A stretch of DNA of 64,000 nucleotides from Phyllobacterium lublinensis (GTDB taxonomy: Bacteria > Pseudomonadota > Alphaproteobacteria > Rhizobiales > Rhizobiaceae), in contig NZ_JAIUDQ010000003.1 of assembly GCF_020164435.1 (NCBI RefSeq), positions 289,882 to 353,881 of the forward strand, given 5' to 3'. This document shows, in pieces, positions 29,381-38,457 of this stretch. Made by a program: the position numbers and the translations under genes. The notes beneath the pieces are model-generated. The model did no database searches. It worked only from the letters and a program-made list of their open reading frames with translations, and was not told the origin of the DNA. Numbering within the stretch: the stretch's first letter is position 1; each line of letters opens with the position of its first letter.

Positions 29381-29716
29381 TCAGCGCCGTTCGCAGGCAA
29401 TCGTGTTGGATGTCGAAGCTATGTATTTGCTCTGCATCGTATAGAGCCAACCCCGGCATTCATCGAATGAACGGAAGCAGCGATAGGCCGAGACGGGCCA
29501 GCGCGAATCGCCGTTGGAGATCATCGGGGAGTCCATGTATCCTTGGAAACGCCCGATGATCACCCCGCTGCCACGCGGCGGCGGGCTGCAGCGCTGACCG
29601 GCATATTCGCTGACATTCTTGCGGACAGCCAGGGCCTCGCCGGTGCCGACCAGCGAGAGCGCCGGTTGCGCCACGAAAGCCAGACCGAGCATCAATACAA
29701 ATGTGCTGCGTTTCAT
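29381..29716 (-). CDS. Small secreted cysteine-containing protein (DUF3551-like)
   Basis: 111 residues. A GGAGG site sets the ATG at 29716. The signal peptide MKRSTFVLMLGLAFVAQPALS is followed by a possible second cleavable stretch ending GEALA. The mature part has three Cys in a pattern with RWPVSAYRCFRSFDECRGWL and a C-terminal ACERR. This resembles rhizobial DUF3551 proteins, of unknown function. Confidence 0.6.
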   Translation of the reverse strand: MKRSTFVLMLGLAFVAQPALSLVGTGEALAVRKNVSEYAGQRCSPPPRGSGVIIGRFQGYMDSPMISNGDSRWPVSAYRCFRSFDECRGWLYTMQSKYIASTSNTIACERR

Positions 29717-29837
29717 CACAAATTCCTCCGGAACCCTGAGGTCGATCATACCCGAAATTGACGCAAGATTGCGCCTTGATTTCGTTGCTGGCACGTAGCT
29801 ACGGCGCGGAAAGGCTTATGGTTTCCGTGCGCGGCGA

Positions 29838-31943
29838 TCACATTTGCGTTTTTCCCACGAGTTTCAGGGCGTAGGCATAGACATAGGCGACTTCCTCCAG
29901 CCGCGAGAAGCGCCCGGAGGCCCCGGCATGACCCGCATCCATGTTGATGCGGAAGAGGATGGGGTTGTCGTCCGTCTTGATTTCGCGCAGCTTGGCTACC
30001 CATTTCGCCGGTTCCCAATAGGTGACGCGTGGGTCGGTGAGGCCGGCGACCGCCAGGATCGGCGGATAGGCCTGCGCCGCGACATTGTCGTAGGGCGAAT
30101 AGGAAGCCATGTAGGCATAGTCCGTGGCCGAGGTAATGGGATTGCCCCACTCGGTCCACTCGGGGGGCGTGAGCGGCAAGGTGTCGTCGAGCATCGTATT
30201 GATGACGTCGACAAAGGGGACCTCCGCAATGATCCCGCCGAAGTTTTCCGGCGCCATATTGGCGACAGCCCCCATCAACATGCCGCCCGCAGAACCGCCT
30301 TGGGCGACTATCCGGTCATGGCTTGTGAAGCCTTCCGCGACGAGATGCTCGGACGCGGCAATGAAATCATTGAAGGTGTTGAGCTTGTTAAGACGCTTGC
30401 CGTCCTCATACCACCCATATCCCTTGTCCTTGCCGCCGCGGATGTGGGCGATGGCATAGATGAACCCGCGATCGGCCAGTGAAAGGCAGTTGGTGTTGAA
30501 GCTCGCCGGGATCGTGATGCCGTAGGAGCCGTAGCCATAAAGCAGGCATGGCGCCGTTCCGTCGATCTTTGTATCGCGATGGTGGAGTATGGAGATGGGG
30601 ACGATGGCGCCATCGGGCGCCGGCGCGAGCAGGCGCCGCGTCACATAGTCGTCCGGATTATGGCCGGAAGGGACCTCCTGTGTCTTCAACAGTGTCCGCT
30701 CGCGCGTGCGCATGTTGTAGTCATAGAGCTGAGACGGAGTGGTCATCGATGAGTAGGAGAAGCGGATGACCTCCGTATCATATTCGGCGCTGCCCTGCAG
30801 ACCAAGCGCATAGGCCTCTTCATCGAAGGCTATGGAATGTTCCTCGCCAGACTTGCGGTCACGAATGACAATGCGTGGCAGACCGTTTTCGCGCTCGAGC
30901 CAGACGAGGTGATTGGTATATGCCGAATGCCCGAGCAGCAGCCGCCCTGGCTTGTGGGCGACGACTTCGGTCCAGTTGGCTTTTTCCGGGGCACCGACCG
31001 GTGCGGACATGATCTTGAAATCCTTGGCGCCGTCGGCATTGGTCAGGATGTAGAAGACATCGCCGCCTTCCGTCAGGCCATACTCGATGCCCGCCTGCCG
31101 CTCGGCCACGAGTCTGGGTTCGGCGGCCGCGTCATTGGCAGGAAGGATCCATATCTCCGAAGTTTCATGGTCGTGCATGTCGATGAAGATGAAGTCGTTC
31201 AGCGTGCTGCCGCCAACGCCAAGGAAGAAGCCCGGGTCTTTTTCCTCGTGTATCAGCCTGTCCTCGCTCTCGGGCCGCCCGAGCTCGTGGTAGAACAGCC
31301 GGGAAGGGCGGTGGTTGGGATCGACCCGGGTGTAGTAGAAGCCGTTGGACTGGGCGTTCCATACGCCGCCTCCGGTCGTATCGCTGACGATGTCGGCCGC
31401 ATCCTCCAAGGTTCCAAGGTCGCGGACACGGAGTGTGAAGAATTCCGATCCCTTGTCATCGAATCCCCAGATCATCTTATTGTGATCGGGGGAGTGATCG
31501 GCGGAGGCCAGGCGGAAATAGGCCTTGCCTTCTCCTTCGAGATCGCCGTCGAGAAGCATGGTTTCCGGCCCGCCGTCGCGCGGTGTGCGGAAAAAGCGCG
31601 GCTGCTGGCCGCCGGTCTTGAAAGACGTGCCATAAGCATAGGGACCATCTTTTGAGGGCACGGAGGAATCGTCCTCCTTGATGCGGCCCTTCATTTCAGC
31701 AAATAGCTTGTCCTGCAGGGCCTTGGTGTCAGCCATCAGTGTCGACTGATAGCTGTTTTCGGCATCGAGATGCGCACGAATGGCCGGATCAAGCGTGGAG
31801 GGATCCCTGAAGACATCCTGCCAGTTTTCGGCACGCATCCAGGCGTAGTTGTCGACGCGCGTCGTGCCGTGGCGCGTATCGGAAACTGGCCGTTTTTCGG
31901 ACTGCGGAGCAGGAATGCTGACAAAACGCGGGGTGCTGATCAT
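29838..31943 (-). CDS. ptrB: Oligopeptidase B-type S9 serine peptidase
   Basis: 701-residue prolyl-oligopeptidase-family enzyme that cleaves short peptides after basic residues. An N-terminal beta-propeller gates a C-terminal alpha/beta hydrolase domain. Catalytic residues are Ser551 in AQGGSAGGM, Asp637 in GLTDPRV and His672 in DAGHAG (numbering from the ATG at 31943). The region DPRVTYWEPAKWVAKLRE is typical of PtrB. Cytoplasmic, monocistronic. Confidence 0.94.
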   Translation of the reverse strand: MISTPRFVSIPAPQSEKRPVSDTRHGTTRVDNYAWMRAENWQDVFRDPSTLDPAIRAHLDAENSYQSTLMADTKALQDKLFAEMKGRIKEDDSSVPSKDGPYAYGTSFKTGGQQPRFFRTPRDGGPETMLLDGDLEGEGKAYFRLASADHSPDHNKMIWGFDDKGSEFFTLRVRDLGTLEDAADIVSDTTGGGVWNAQSNGFYYTRVDPNHRPSRLFYHELGRPESEDRLIHEEKDPGFFLGVGGSTLNDFIFIDMHDHETSEIWILPANDAAAEPRLVAERQAGIEYGLTEGGDVFYILTNADGAKDFKIMSAPVGAPEKANWTEVVAHKPGRLLLGHSAYTNHLVWLERENGLPRIVIRDRKSGEEHSIAFDEEAYALGLQGSAEYDTEVIRFSYSSMTTPSQLYDYNMRTRERTLLKTQEVPSGHNPDDYVTRRLLAPAPDGAIVPISILHHRDTKIDGTAPCLLYGYGSYGITIPASFNTNCLSLADRGFIYAIAHIRGGKDKGYGWYEDGKRLNKLNTFNDFIAASEHLVAEGFTSHDRIVAQGGSAGGMLMGAVANMAPENFGGIIAEVPFVDVINTMLDDTLPLTPPEWTEWGNPITSATDYAYMASYSPYDNVAAQAYPPILAVAGLTDPRVTYWEPAKWVAKLREIKTDDNPILFRINMDAGHAGASGRFSRLEEVAYVYAYALKLVGKTQM

Positions 31944-32054
31944 GAAAAACACTTTCTGCCAGCACGAACGCGCAGTCCTGCAAGCAATGGGATAAATTTA
32001 AGGTCTGGAGCTGCAAACCGCTCCCGCAGAGGTGTAGGGAAAGCTGTCGTCCCG

Positions 32055-32459
32055 TCAATCCCCACTAAAGACCAAGGCGTTGCCATTCATGCAATAGCGC
32101 AGGCCCGTCGGGGGAGGGCCATCCGGAAACACATGGCCCAAATGCGCGTCGCAATCGGCACATTTGATTTCGGTGCGGATCATGCCGTAGGAGCGATCTT
32201 CCACTGCATTGACGGCTTCAGGTTCGATCGGCGCATAGAAGCTCGGCCAGCCGGTGCCGGACTCGTATTTGGTCTCGGACCGGTAGAGGGCACGGTCGCA
32301 ACAGACACAGTTGTAGGTGCCCTTCAGCTTGCTGTCGAAATTGGGGCTGGAAAATGCGCGTTCCGTGCCGTGGTTGCGGGTTATCTGATATTGCTCCGGC
32401 GTAAGCTGTTCACGCCATTCTGCATCGGTTTTTACGATTTTGAATGTTTTTGTGTTCAT
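32055..32459 (-). CDS. msrB: Peptide-methionine (R)-S-oxide reductase
   Basis: 134-residue repair enzyme that reduces methionine-R-sulfoxide in proteins. Zinc site Cys51/Cys54 (CVCC) and Cys100/Cys103 (CADC); catalytic Cys123 in [16 protein letters not shown] substrate loop. The ATG at 32459 is preferred because AAGGAC lies 9 bp upstream; in-frame ATGs occur at 32477 and 32507. No signal peptide is seen with that start, so cytoplasmic. Confidence 0.94.
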   Translation of the reverse strand: MNTKTFKIVKTDAEWREQLTPEQYQITRNHGTERAFSSPNFDSKLKGTYNCVCCDRALYRSETKYESGTGWPSFYAPIEPEAVNAVEDRSYGMIRTEIKCADCDAHLGHVFPDGPPPTGLRYCMNGNALVFSGD

Positions 32460-32855
32460 TGCATTGTCCTTTTTCATAGATTTAATCGTGAACACTGCCT
32501 GCCGCAATATCTGTTATTATAGAATGCTTGTAAGGCATTTATCTGTTCCTCATTTTTGCCATTTTTTGTCTTAGTGGTATGGCGCGTCCGCCCAGCGGTG
32601 CATGTGCGCACCTTCGTATTGGCAACTGGGATCCGACTTTCTTGCGTCTATCTCGAGGCGCCAACCGATAAGCTCTGTTGTTGTGGATTGTTCAAACCAT
32701 TTCTTATGTATACAAAGTATTGATTTGACAATTTCATTCCGTTCCGCAATAGAGTAGTATCAAAGGCGTTGGGGACTCCGCGTGTTTTCGACTTTATATT
32801 GGTGATTTTTCACTCCCTACCCGGATTTCAAATTAGACGAAGGAATTGGACTTAG
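32460..32855. other. Intergenic region between msrB and mucR
   Basis: About 395 bp, rather AT-rich in its right half. No gene is seen. It should contain the divergent promoters. MucR proteins are known to bind AT-rich sites including their own promoter, so autoregulation here is plausible. Confidence 0.5.
32725..32753 (+). promoter_or_regulatory. Possible sigma-70 promoter of mucR
   Basis: TTGACA at 32725-32730 and AATAGA at 32748-32753 with a 17 bp spacer, about 100 bp upstream of the mucR ATG. The -10 box is imperfect. Confidence 0.35.
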
Positions 32856-33293
32856 ATGACCACATTCGAGAATTCAAATACAACTGCCAGCGATGTTCTG
32901 CTTGAACTTACTGCGGAATTGGTTGCTGCATATGTCAGCAATAATTCGGTACCAGCTGGCGACCTGCCAACGCTCATTGCTGATGTCCACGCTGCCCTTG
33001 GCCGCGTCGGCGGTGCAGCGGAAGCTGTTGTCACAGTTCAGGAGAAGCCAAAACCGGCCATCAATCCAAAGAAGTCTGTTGCGGACGACTATATTGTCTG
33101 CCTTGAAGACGGCAAGAAGTTCAAGTCACTGAAGCGCCATCTGATGACACACTATAGCCTGACCCCGGAACAGTATCGTGAGAAGTGGGATCTTGATCCG
33201 AGCTATCCGATGGTTGCTCCGAATTACGCCGCTGCCCGTTCGCGCCTGGCAAAAAACATGGGCCTTGGCCGCAAGCGCAAGAAGGCCGCATAA
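32856..33293 (+). CDS. mucR: MucR/Ros-family zinc-finger transcriptional regulator
   Basis: 145-residue global regulator controlling exopolysaccharide, motility and cell-cycle genes in rhizobia and virulence in Brucella. The central zinc-finger region is [18 protein letters not shown] (about 84-101), using Cys, Asp and two His as in Ros. It is followed by [24 protein letters not shown] and a basic tail [10 protein letters not shown]. The N-terminal acidic helical part mediates oligomerisation in homologues. It has its own terminator. Confidence 0.95.
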   Translation: MTTFENSNTTASDVLLELTAELVAAYVSNNSVPAGDLPTLIADVHAALGRVGGAAEAVVTVQEKPKPAINPKKSVADDYIVCLEDGKKFKSLKRHLMTHYSLTPEQYREKWDLDPSYPMVAPNYAAARSRLAKNMGLGRKRKKAA

Positions 33294-33318
33294 TCCAGCC
33301 TTTCATGTTGAGTAAAAG

Positions 33319-33346
33319 CGGCGCCGAGAGGCGCCGTTTTTATTTT
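33319..33346 (+). terminator. Terminator after mucR
   Basis: CGGCGCC and GGCGCCG form a 7 bp stem around GAGA, followed by TTTTTATTTT. Confidence 0.88.
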
Positions 33347-33660
33347 ATCCCGTCGCCGCCGCTTACAGACGCCATCTCGGGTTGGGGAGACCTCAGACTG
33401 TCGAGCGTCTGCTTCAAACCGATATGGCGGTTCAGATCATAGCTCCAGTGGCCCTTTGCGCCCTTCAGCCGTTCCCGCTCGATCAGGCGTTTGAGCCGCC
33501 TGCACATATGGGCCCGGCTTTCCTCATCCTGCATAGCGATGGCGTTGAGATCCACGCCACATAGAATTTGCAAGGCCGCCCGTTGCCGCGCCACATTCCG
33601 TTCGTTTTCCTTGGCAGCAAGAAACGAATCCCGCTGTTTTTTCCATTCAGTCGCTGACAT
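33340..33660 (-). CDS. Conserved hypothetical charged protein
   Basis: 106 residues, highly charged and helical (WKKQRDSFLAAKENERNVAR, RRLKRLIERERLKGAKGHW, SYDLNRHIGLKQTL). No known domain is recognised. It ends inside the T-tract of the mucR terminator, which could work in both directions. Codon use is like the neighbours, so it is likely a real gene. Confidence 0.6.
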   Translation of the reverse strand: MSATEWKKQRDSFLAAKENERNVARQRAALQILCGVDLNAIAMQDEESRAHMCRRLKRLIERERLKGAKGHWSYDLNRHIGLKQTLDSLRSPQPEMASVSGGDGIK

Positions 33661-33794
33661 CCGCCATTCCTTGCCGTGTAGACGAGGGCAGTATGGCGGC
33701 GATGACGACGCGTAGGATAAAGGTCCTATACAAACGTGACAAAACAGAAAAACTAACGCCGTAACAGATAGTTAGTATCCATCACACTGAAAAG

Positions 33795-33803
33795 TTATCC
33801 ACG
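33795..33803 (+). promoter_or_regulatory. DnaA-box-like site
   Basis: TTATCCACG, one mismatch from the TTATCCACA consensus, lies 54 bp upstream of the DnaA-like gene. Confidence 0.4.
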
Positions 33804-33856
33804 GGCTTGATAGGCTAAATATAAGAAGATATTCCTATCATCGAAGTGGAGTGAGA

Positions 33857-34318
33857 ATGTCATCGAGTTTCCCCCGTCTGCTGCGATCAAATTCCGATGC
33901 ACATGCGATGATCGACACGCTCCGGCCGCGACGGGGCAGGTTCAAGACGCCGCACGTGAAGCCGGTGGTCCTGGATGAAGTGGCGCCAATGGACGAGCGT
34001 CTCTTGCAGGTTTGCGAGGGGGTTCTCGACATCCTCGCCGCGTTCTTCAACGTCTGCGGGCGGGAGTTGCGATCGCACTCGCGTTGCGAGAGACCTGTGG
34101 CGCGGGTACGGCAGATCGGCATGTATGTTGCGCACGTCACGCTCGCCTTGACCATGAGCGAGGTTGGGCGGGCGTTCGGCCGCGACAGGAGTACGGTCAA
34201 CCATGCCTGCCACCTGATCGAGGACATGCGTGAAGAGCTTGAGTTTGACCGGATCATCCAAAGACTGGAGAGCATCGTCAAAGCCGCCTTCATGCGCGAT
34301 GGGTCAGTGCGCCGATGA
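33857..34318 (+). CDS. Helix-turn-helix protein resembling DnaA domain IV
   Basis: 153 residues from the ATG at 33857, set by GGAG five bases upstream; the GTG at 33851 is an alternative. Residues about 50-135 have the DnaA C-terminal domain pattern: a helical stretch (VCEGVLDILAAFFNVCGREL), ARVRQIGMYVAHVTLALTMSEVGRAFGRDRSTVNHAC, where GRDRSTVNHAC parallels the DnaA box-recognition GRDHTTVLHA. No AAA+ ATPase domain is present. It overlaps the DUF6456 gene by 4 bp, so the two are coupled. It may bind DnaA boxes or related sites. Confidence 0.8.
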   Translation: MSSSFPRLLRSNSDAHAMIDTLRPRRGRFKTPHVKPVVLDEVAPMDERLLQVCEGVLDILAAFFNVCGRELRSHSRCERPVARVRQIGMYVAHVTLALTMSEVGRAFGRDRSTVNHACHLIEDMREELEFDRIIQRLESIVKAAFMRDGSVRR

Positions 34319-35136
34319 CGGTCCGGTCGCGGGAAAAGGCAATTAGCGGTGCTGTACAGCGGCTGCTGCGTTTCATCTCCAAGAGCGCGGTCGAGATTGT
34401 CGAGGCAAGGCAGCGTGAAAAGCTGATGCTCGACAGCGGAACCCATGGGACGATTTCAGTCGACAGGGATGCGGTGAAACAGGTTGTGAGCCAGGGCCTT
34501 GCAACAATCCTGGACAACAAGCTTGCGATCTCCGATGCGGGACGTTGCTGGCTGCGCCGGACTGAGTGCCAGGACGAACCCTTCGCCGGTCAGCATCGCC
34601 GGGAGGACACGCTCGTGGTGACAGACGATGGTGCCGACGTGCATTTGCGTGTCAACACGGTTGAGTCGCCCCTGGCGATGCTGCGCCGACGCAGGGATAC
34701 GTCCGGGGCGCCGCTTATCGGAGATGCGGCATTTAAAGCGGGCGAGCGGCTGCGTGCGGACTTTACGCTGGGCAGTCTGATGCCCCGGATCGGGATGAAC
34801 TGGAATGCCACAGGGACCGGGTCGCACAGCAACGGGGTGATGGAGATCACCGAAGCCGCACTGGCTGCGCGGCGGCGAGTGGACAGGGCACTTGAGGCGG
34901 TCGGCCCGGAATTGTCCGGCGTGCTGGTCGATATGTGCTGTTTTCTCAAAGGATTGGAGACAATTGAACGGGAGCGGCAATGGCCTGCGCGCTCTGCCAA
35001 GCTCATCCTGAAGACGGCGCTGGCGGTACTCGACCGTCACTATTATCCGCCGGCGCCTTCACGGACAGGGCCGAGCATCATTCATTGGGGAACCGAAGAC
35101 TACAGGCCGGTATTGAACCAACGTCGCGGGAGGTAA
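34315..35136 (+). CDS. DUF6456 domain protein
   Basis: 273 residues. The conserved C-terminal domain covers about 115-255: SPLAMLRRRRDTSGAPLIGDA, AGERLRADFTLGSLMPRIG, then DAALAARRRVDRALEAVGPEL-like helices and VDMCCFLKGLETIERERQWPARSAK. The family is restricted mostly to Rhizobiales and normally adjoins the DnaA-like gene as here. The N-terminal 100 residues may hold a winged-helix-like region. A role in chromosome replication or cell-cycle control is suggested only by the partner gene. Confidence 0.75.
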   Translation: MTVRSREKAISGAVQRLLRFISKSAVEIVEARQREKLMLDSGTHGTISVDRDAVKQVVSQGLATILDNKLAISDAGRCWLRRTECQDEPFAGQHRREDTLVVTDDGADVHLRVNTVESPLAMLRRRRDTSGAPLIGDAAFKAGERLRADFTLGSLMPRIGMNWNATGTGSHSNGVMEITEAALAARRRVDRALEAVGPELSGVLVDMCCFLKGLETIERERQWPARSAKLILKTALAVLDRHYYPPAPSRTGPSIIHWGTEDYRPVLNQRRGR

Positions 35137-35256
35137 GCCGCTGGCCACCCTGCGGGGTTGAATTTGGGAGATCGCTTTGCCTATGCCTGCGCAAAAGCGT
35201 ATCGCGTTGAACTATTCTACAAGGGCAGCGACTTCGCTGCTACCGATCTTGCTTAG
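35137..35256 (+). pseudogene. C-terminal remnant of a VapC (PIN-domain) toxin
   Basis: 39 codons open directly after the DUF6456 stop and end at TAG 35254-35256. They read [20 protein letters not shown], then [14 protein letters not shown]. This is the characteristic VapC tail (HPAGLNFGDCFAYALAK, LLFKGNDFxxTDI), including the conserved Asp of the PIN active site. The rest of the toxin and any vapB antitoxin are missing. It overlaps the 3' end of sufE by 4 bp on the opposite strand. Confidence 0.6.
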
Positions 35257-35693
35257 TGCTGCGTCGCCTCGGCTGTGGCGAGCACGGCCTGTGCCTCGCT
35301 ACGGATACGGCCGATCATTGCACGCAAGCCGTTCGAACGCTGTGGCGTGAGGTGCTCGTCGAGGCCGAGCTTTTTCAGGACAGCTTCCGGATTGACCGCC
35401 AAAATCTCGGACGCTTTCTTGCCGGAATAGAGCACCATCATGATTGCGACGAGCCCGCGCACAATATGGGCGTCCGAATCGCCGACATAATCGATGACCG
35501 GGTCCGCGTCGTCGCTGAGCGTGCTTTTCAGCCAGACCTGGCTGACGCAACCCTTGACCCTGTGCAGAGCATCGCGCGCTGATTCAGGATAGGGCTTCAG
35601 GTCCCTTCCGAGGTCGATGACATAGCGATAGCGATCTTCCCAATCATCGAGAAAGTCAAAATCGGCAATAATGTCGTCAATTGTCTGTGCCAT
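35253..35693 (-). CDS. sufE: SufE-family cysteine desulfuration protein
   Basis: 146-residue sulfur acceptor that takes persulfide from cysteine desulfurase SufS for Fe-S cluster assembly. Cys49 in [10 protein letters not shown] is the acceptor residue; the [17 protein letters not shown]-terminal helix and the ARGLVA-type [17 protein letters not shown] helix fit the family. It stands apart from the suf operon, as is usual in Hyphomicrobiales. Confidence 0.94.
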   Translation of the reverse strand: MAQTIDDIIADFDFLDDWEDRYRYVIDLGRDLKPYPESARDALHRVKGCVSQVWLKSTLSDDADPVIDYVGDSDAHIVRGLVAIMMVLYSGKKASEILAVNPEAVLKKLGLDEHLTPQRSNGLRAMIGRIRSEAQAVLATAEATQH

Positions 35694-35772
35694 GCAAAAT
35701 TCCTTTTCATGGCATATATAGTGAGCCAGGCGCCGAACGTCACGGTCTTAATCAGCTATCGGCTTCAAAAGC

Positions 35773-36261
35773 CTATTGCGGGCGTACTGGTTTGCTTACA
35801 ACTGTCCCGGTCTGCATCCGCCCGTCCACCTCGTTGGCCTGTTCGCGCTGGCGCACCGCCGCCTCCAGGATTTCACGCAGCGCGACTTCGCGCAGCTTCG
35901 CCTTGATGGCATCGCCCTCGCTTGTCGCTAGGCCGGTGCCCGTGCCGCCATGAGCAGCAGCGACCGTCGCATCGGGGTTGCCTGCATTCATGCCGAATTG
36001 GGTATCGAGATACTCATATCCGACCTTGGCCACTTCACCGGCCCGGACGCCAGCGCTGGAGAGCGCGGCCTTGCCGGTCTCACAGGCCTGGGGCTTGCGC
36101 GTACAGAAGTCGCTGAGATCGCTGATGGTCTCGCGGGCGGCGAAAAACGCCTCGATCGGACCGGGCTGGCCGGTGCCGTCTTTCGTGTCCACTGGTATGA
36201 AAAGCGAGACCAGCATCATCCAGAAGCAGAACTTGACCGCAAACCTGATCAGAAAAAACAT
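35773..36261 (-). CDS. DUF5330 membrane-anchored protein
   Basis: 162 residues from the ATG at 36261, preceded by GAGGGAAAC. An N-terminal membrane helix (MFFLIRFAVKFCFWMMLVSL) is followed by a periplasmic region with two Cys (DFCTRKPQACETGK) that may form a disulfide, then a low-complexity Gly/Thr-rich part and a C-terminal helix (REILEAAVRQREQANEV). The family is conserved in Rhizobiales near cell-cycle kinase genes; function is unknown. Confidence 0.7.
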   Translation of the reverse strand: MFFLIRFAVKFCFWMMLVSLFIPVDTKDGTGQPGPIEAFFAARETISDLSDFCTRKPQACETGKAALSSAGVRAGEVAKVGYEYLDTQFGMNAGNPDATVAAAHGGTGTGLATSEGDAIKAKLREVALREILEAAVRQREQANEVDGRMQTGTVVSKPVRPQ

Positions 36262-36561
36262 TTCCGTTTCCCTCGTCGCAACAGAACCGCCGTTCAAGGC
36301 GGCTCGTGAGGAGACATTGACACAGATCCGGCAAAAACCCGTTGAAACGCATTTCTGCATTTGAGCGATCATAGAAACGAAGGATTAAGAATTTCGGAGG
36401 GCGAAGGACCGGGTTCTACGATTCGTGCGCAATAGCCCGCCCCAGGGGAAACCGTTCATTTACCATGCCCGCCACAATCACGCGAAACGGAGTGAGAGCA
36501 GCATCGATGATGCCGGTTTTATCCTTTCCTTAAAGCCTCATCTGCAAAAGTTAACGGCGAC

Positions 36562-38457
36562 ATGGGTGTTGCGAATAACATTCGGAAAATGACCGCGACC
36601 ATCTGGCGCTTGCCGGATTTTGCGGAAAGCAGGAAAAAACTGGTGCCGATCCATTCCGTCACACGATCCAGGATTGCCGAGGCTTATGGGCGGCTGTGCA
36701 AGCGCTGGGTAAGTCCGTCCGTTGTCGGCGTAGCCAGCCGCGACCGCGATGCGCGCTTGGCCGGCAGCTTTTTCGCCATGCCGCTGCTGCTTGCTGCCGC
36801 CGTGATCACCACTCACGCGATGGCGGGCGAAGTTGGAGCTGTCATCAACCTCGCCGTCGGTGTTCTGGCTTTTCCAATGATTTTCTGCGGTGCCCTTTCG
36901 CTATCGAGGAACAGTGCTGTTGTGGGTGCAAGTGCGCTTGCGGTCTACGCCTTCTCGATCGCCGCGATCGGCACATCGGCATCGCCAGCCAATCTCCTGC
37001 TCTGGCTCATGTCCGCTGCCATTCCGCTCGAGACATGGTTCGTATACCGCTGCAAAAAATCGTTACGAGTTTCTGGCGCGGTCGCGGCAATTGTACTGGC
37101 GGTGTTGCTGGTGGCATCCTTGCGTACCGAAAGCGGCATTTCGCTGACGCCGCCGACGCTGATTGCGTCCTTCGGTTACATTGCCGTGCTGCTGGCGAAA
37201 ACCATCCGCACCCTTGCGGCCCATGCGACAGCCGCTCGCCGCGATGACAGGGTTGCCGATCTTGAAAGCGCTGTCGAAGGCGTTGTCCTGAGCCTCGGAA
37301 CCGACGGGCTTATCGTCTCGTTGTCCGCCAAGGCGCAGGACCAGTTTGGCATCGCCCGCAATCTTTTGATCGGTACTCCCCTGCTGGAGCGTGTTCATGT
37401 ATCCGATCGCGTGCAGTATCTTGCCTTCCTTGCCGATTTGAAGGGCGGAGCAGCAAGTGCGCAGGTTGAGCTCAAGCTACGTTGCGTTGCACTGGGCGAG
37501 ACATCGAGGCACGCCCACAGCGTGCGTTTTGCCACGTATCGTCTGCGGGCGGTGCCGCATAGCCAGGGCGAGGGGTTTGTCGTTGTTGCAACGGACGTGT
37601 CGCAGGCGGTCAGTGATCGCAATGCACTGGTGATAGCGCGGCGAGAAGTGGAAACGGCGGAAATCGCCAAAAGCCGGTTCCTTGCCTCTGTCAGCCACGA
37701 ATTGCGGACCCCACTCAATTCAATCATCGGCTTTTCCGATGTCCTCCTGCAGGAAATATGCGGCAAGCTGCCGGACAGCCGCCAGCGCGAATATGTCGAG
37801 CTGGTGCACCGCTCGGGCAACCACCTCCTGTCGGTGGTCAACGCTATTCTTGACGTTTCGAAGATCGAGGCGGGTACCTATCCAATCTTTGTAGAAAGCT
37901 TCGCCTTCAAGGAGGCGGTGTCGATGGTTCACGACATGCTGGCGCATCAGGCTTCGCAAAAGGGCGTGACATTATGCGACCGCGTCAGTCCACGCATTGG
38001 CAATGTCAGTGCCGACAGCCGCGCGATCCACCAGGTGCTGATCAATCTTGTCTCGAATGCCGTCAAGTTCACCGAAAGCGGCGGTGTCGTGACCATCGAC
38101 GCCTTGATCGAGGACGACATGCTGGCCTTCTCCGTCAGCGATACCGGGATTGGCATTGCCGAAAAGGACCTGAAAACGCTCGGCCAGCCCTTCCGCCAGG
38201 TGCAGAACGACTACACCCGCAACCATGAGGGGACGGGCCTCGGTCTTGCCACGGTCAAAGGGCTCGTCGGTCTGCATGGCGGTGATCTGAAGATCAGGAG
38301 CACGCCAGGGCAAGGCACAGTGGTTGACGTACGCATTCCACTCGGCGGACCTGCCGTGGCGCATGTCCAGGACGAAGAAATTGCAAACGTTTTCGAATTC
38401 CAAGCGACCAGCGACACGAGGGGAGGTTCCCATGGGGAAGCCCGTAAATCGGCCTAA
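36562..38457 (+). CDS. PAS-containing hybrid-less histidine kinase, DivJ-like
   Basis: 631-residue inner-membrane kinase. Six to seven predicted membrane helices occupy about 66-215, a PAS-like domain about 235-350, and the kinase core follows: His379 in ASVSHELRTPL, Asn499 in LVSNAVKF, G1 DTGIGI 527-532, G2 GTGLGL 557-562. Multi-span N-terminus plus PAS plus HisKA is the DivJ/PdhS layout that phosphorylates DivK in the CtrA cell-cycle pathway. The link to DivJ is an inference from architecture. It overlaps the next gene by 26 bp. Confidence 0.85.
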   Translation: MGVANNIRKMTATIWRLPDFAESRKKLVPIHSVTRSRIAEAYGRLCKRWVSPSVVGVASRDRDARLAGSFFAMPLLLAAAVITTHAMAGEVGAVINLAVGVLAFPMIFCGALSLSRNSAVVGASALAVYAFSIAAIGTSASPANLLLWLMSAAIPLETWFVYRCKKSLRVSGAVAAIVLAVLLVASLRTESGISLTPPTLIASFGYIAVLLAKTIRTLAAHATAARRDDRVADLESAVEGVVLSLGTDGLIVSLSAKAQDQFGIARNLLIGTPLLERVHVSDRVQYLAFLADLKGGAASAQVELKLRCVALGETSRHAHSVRFATYRLRAVPHSQGEGFVVVATDVSQAVSDRNALVIARREVETAEIAKSRFLASVSHELRTPLNSIIGFSDVLLQEICGKLPDSRQREYVELVHRSGNHLLSVVNAILDVSKIEAGTYPIFVESFAFKEAVSMVHDMLAHQASQKGVTLCDRVSPRIGNVSADSRAIHQVLINLVSNAVKFTESGGVVTIDALIEDDMLAFSVSDTGIGIAEKDLKTLGQPFRQVQNDYTRNHEGTGLGLATVKGLVGLHGGDLKIRSTPGQGTVVDVRIPLGGPAVAHVQDEEIANVFEFQATSDTRGGSHGEARKSA

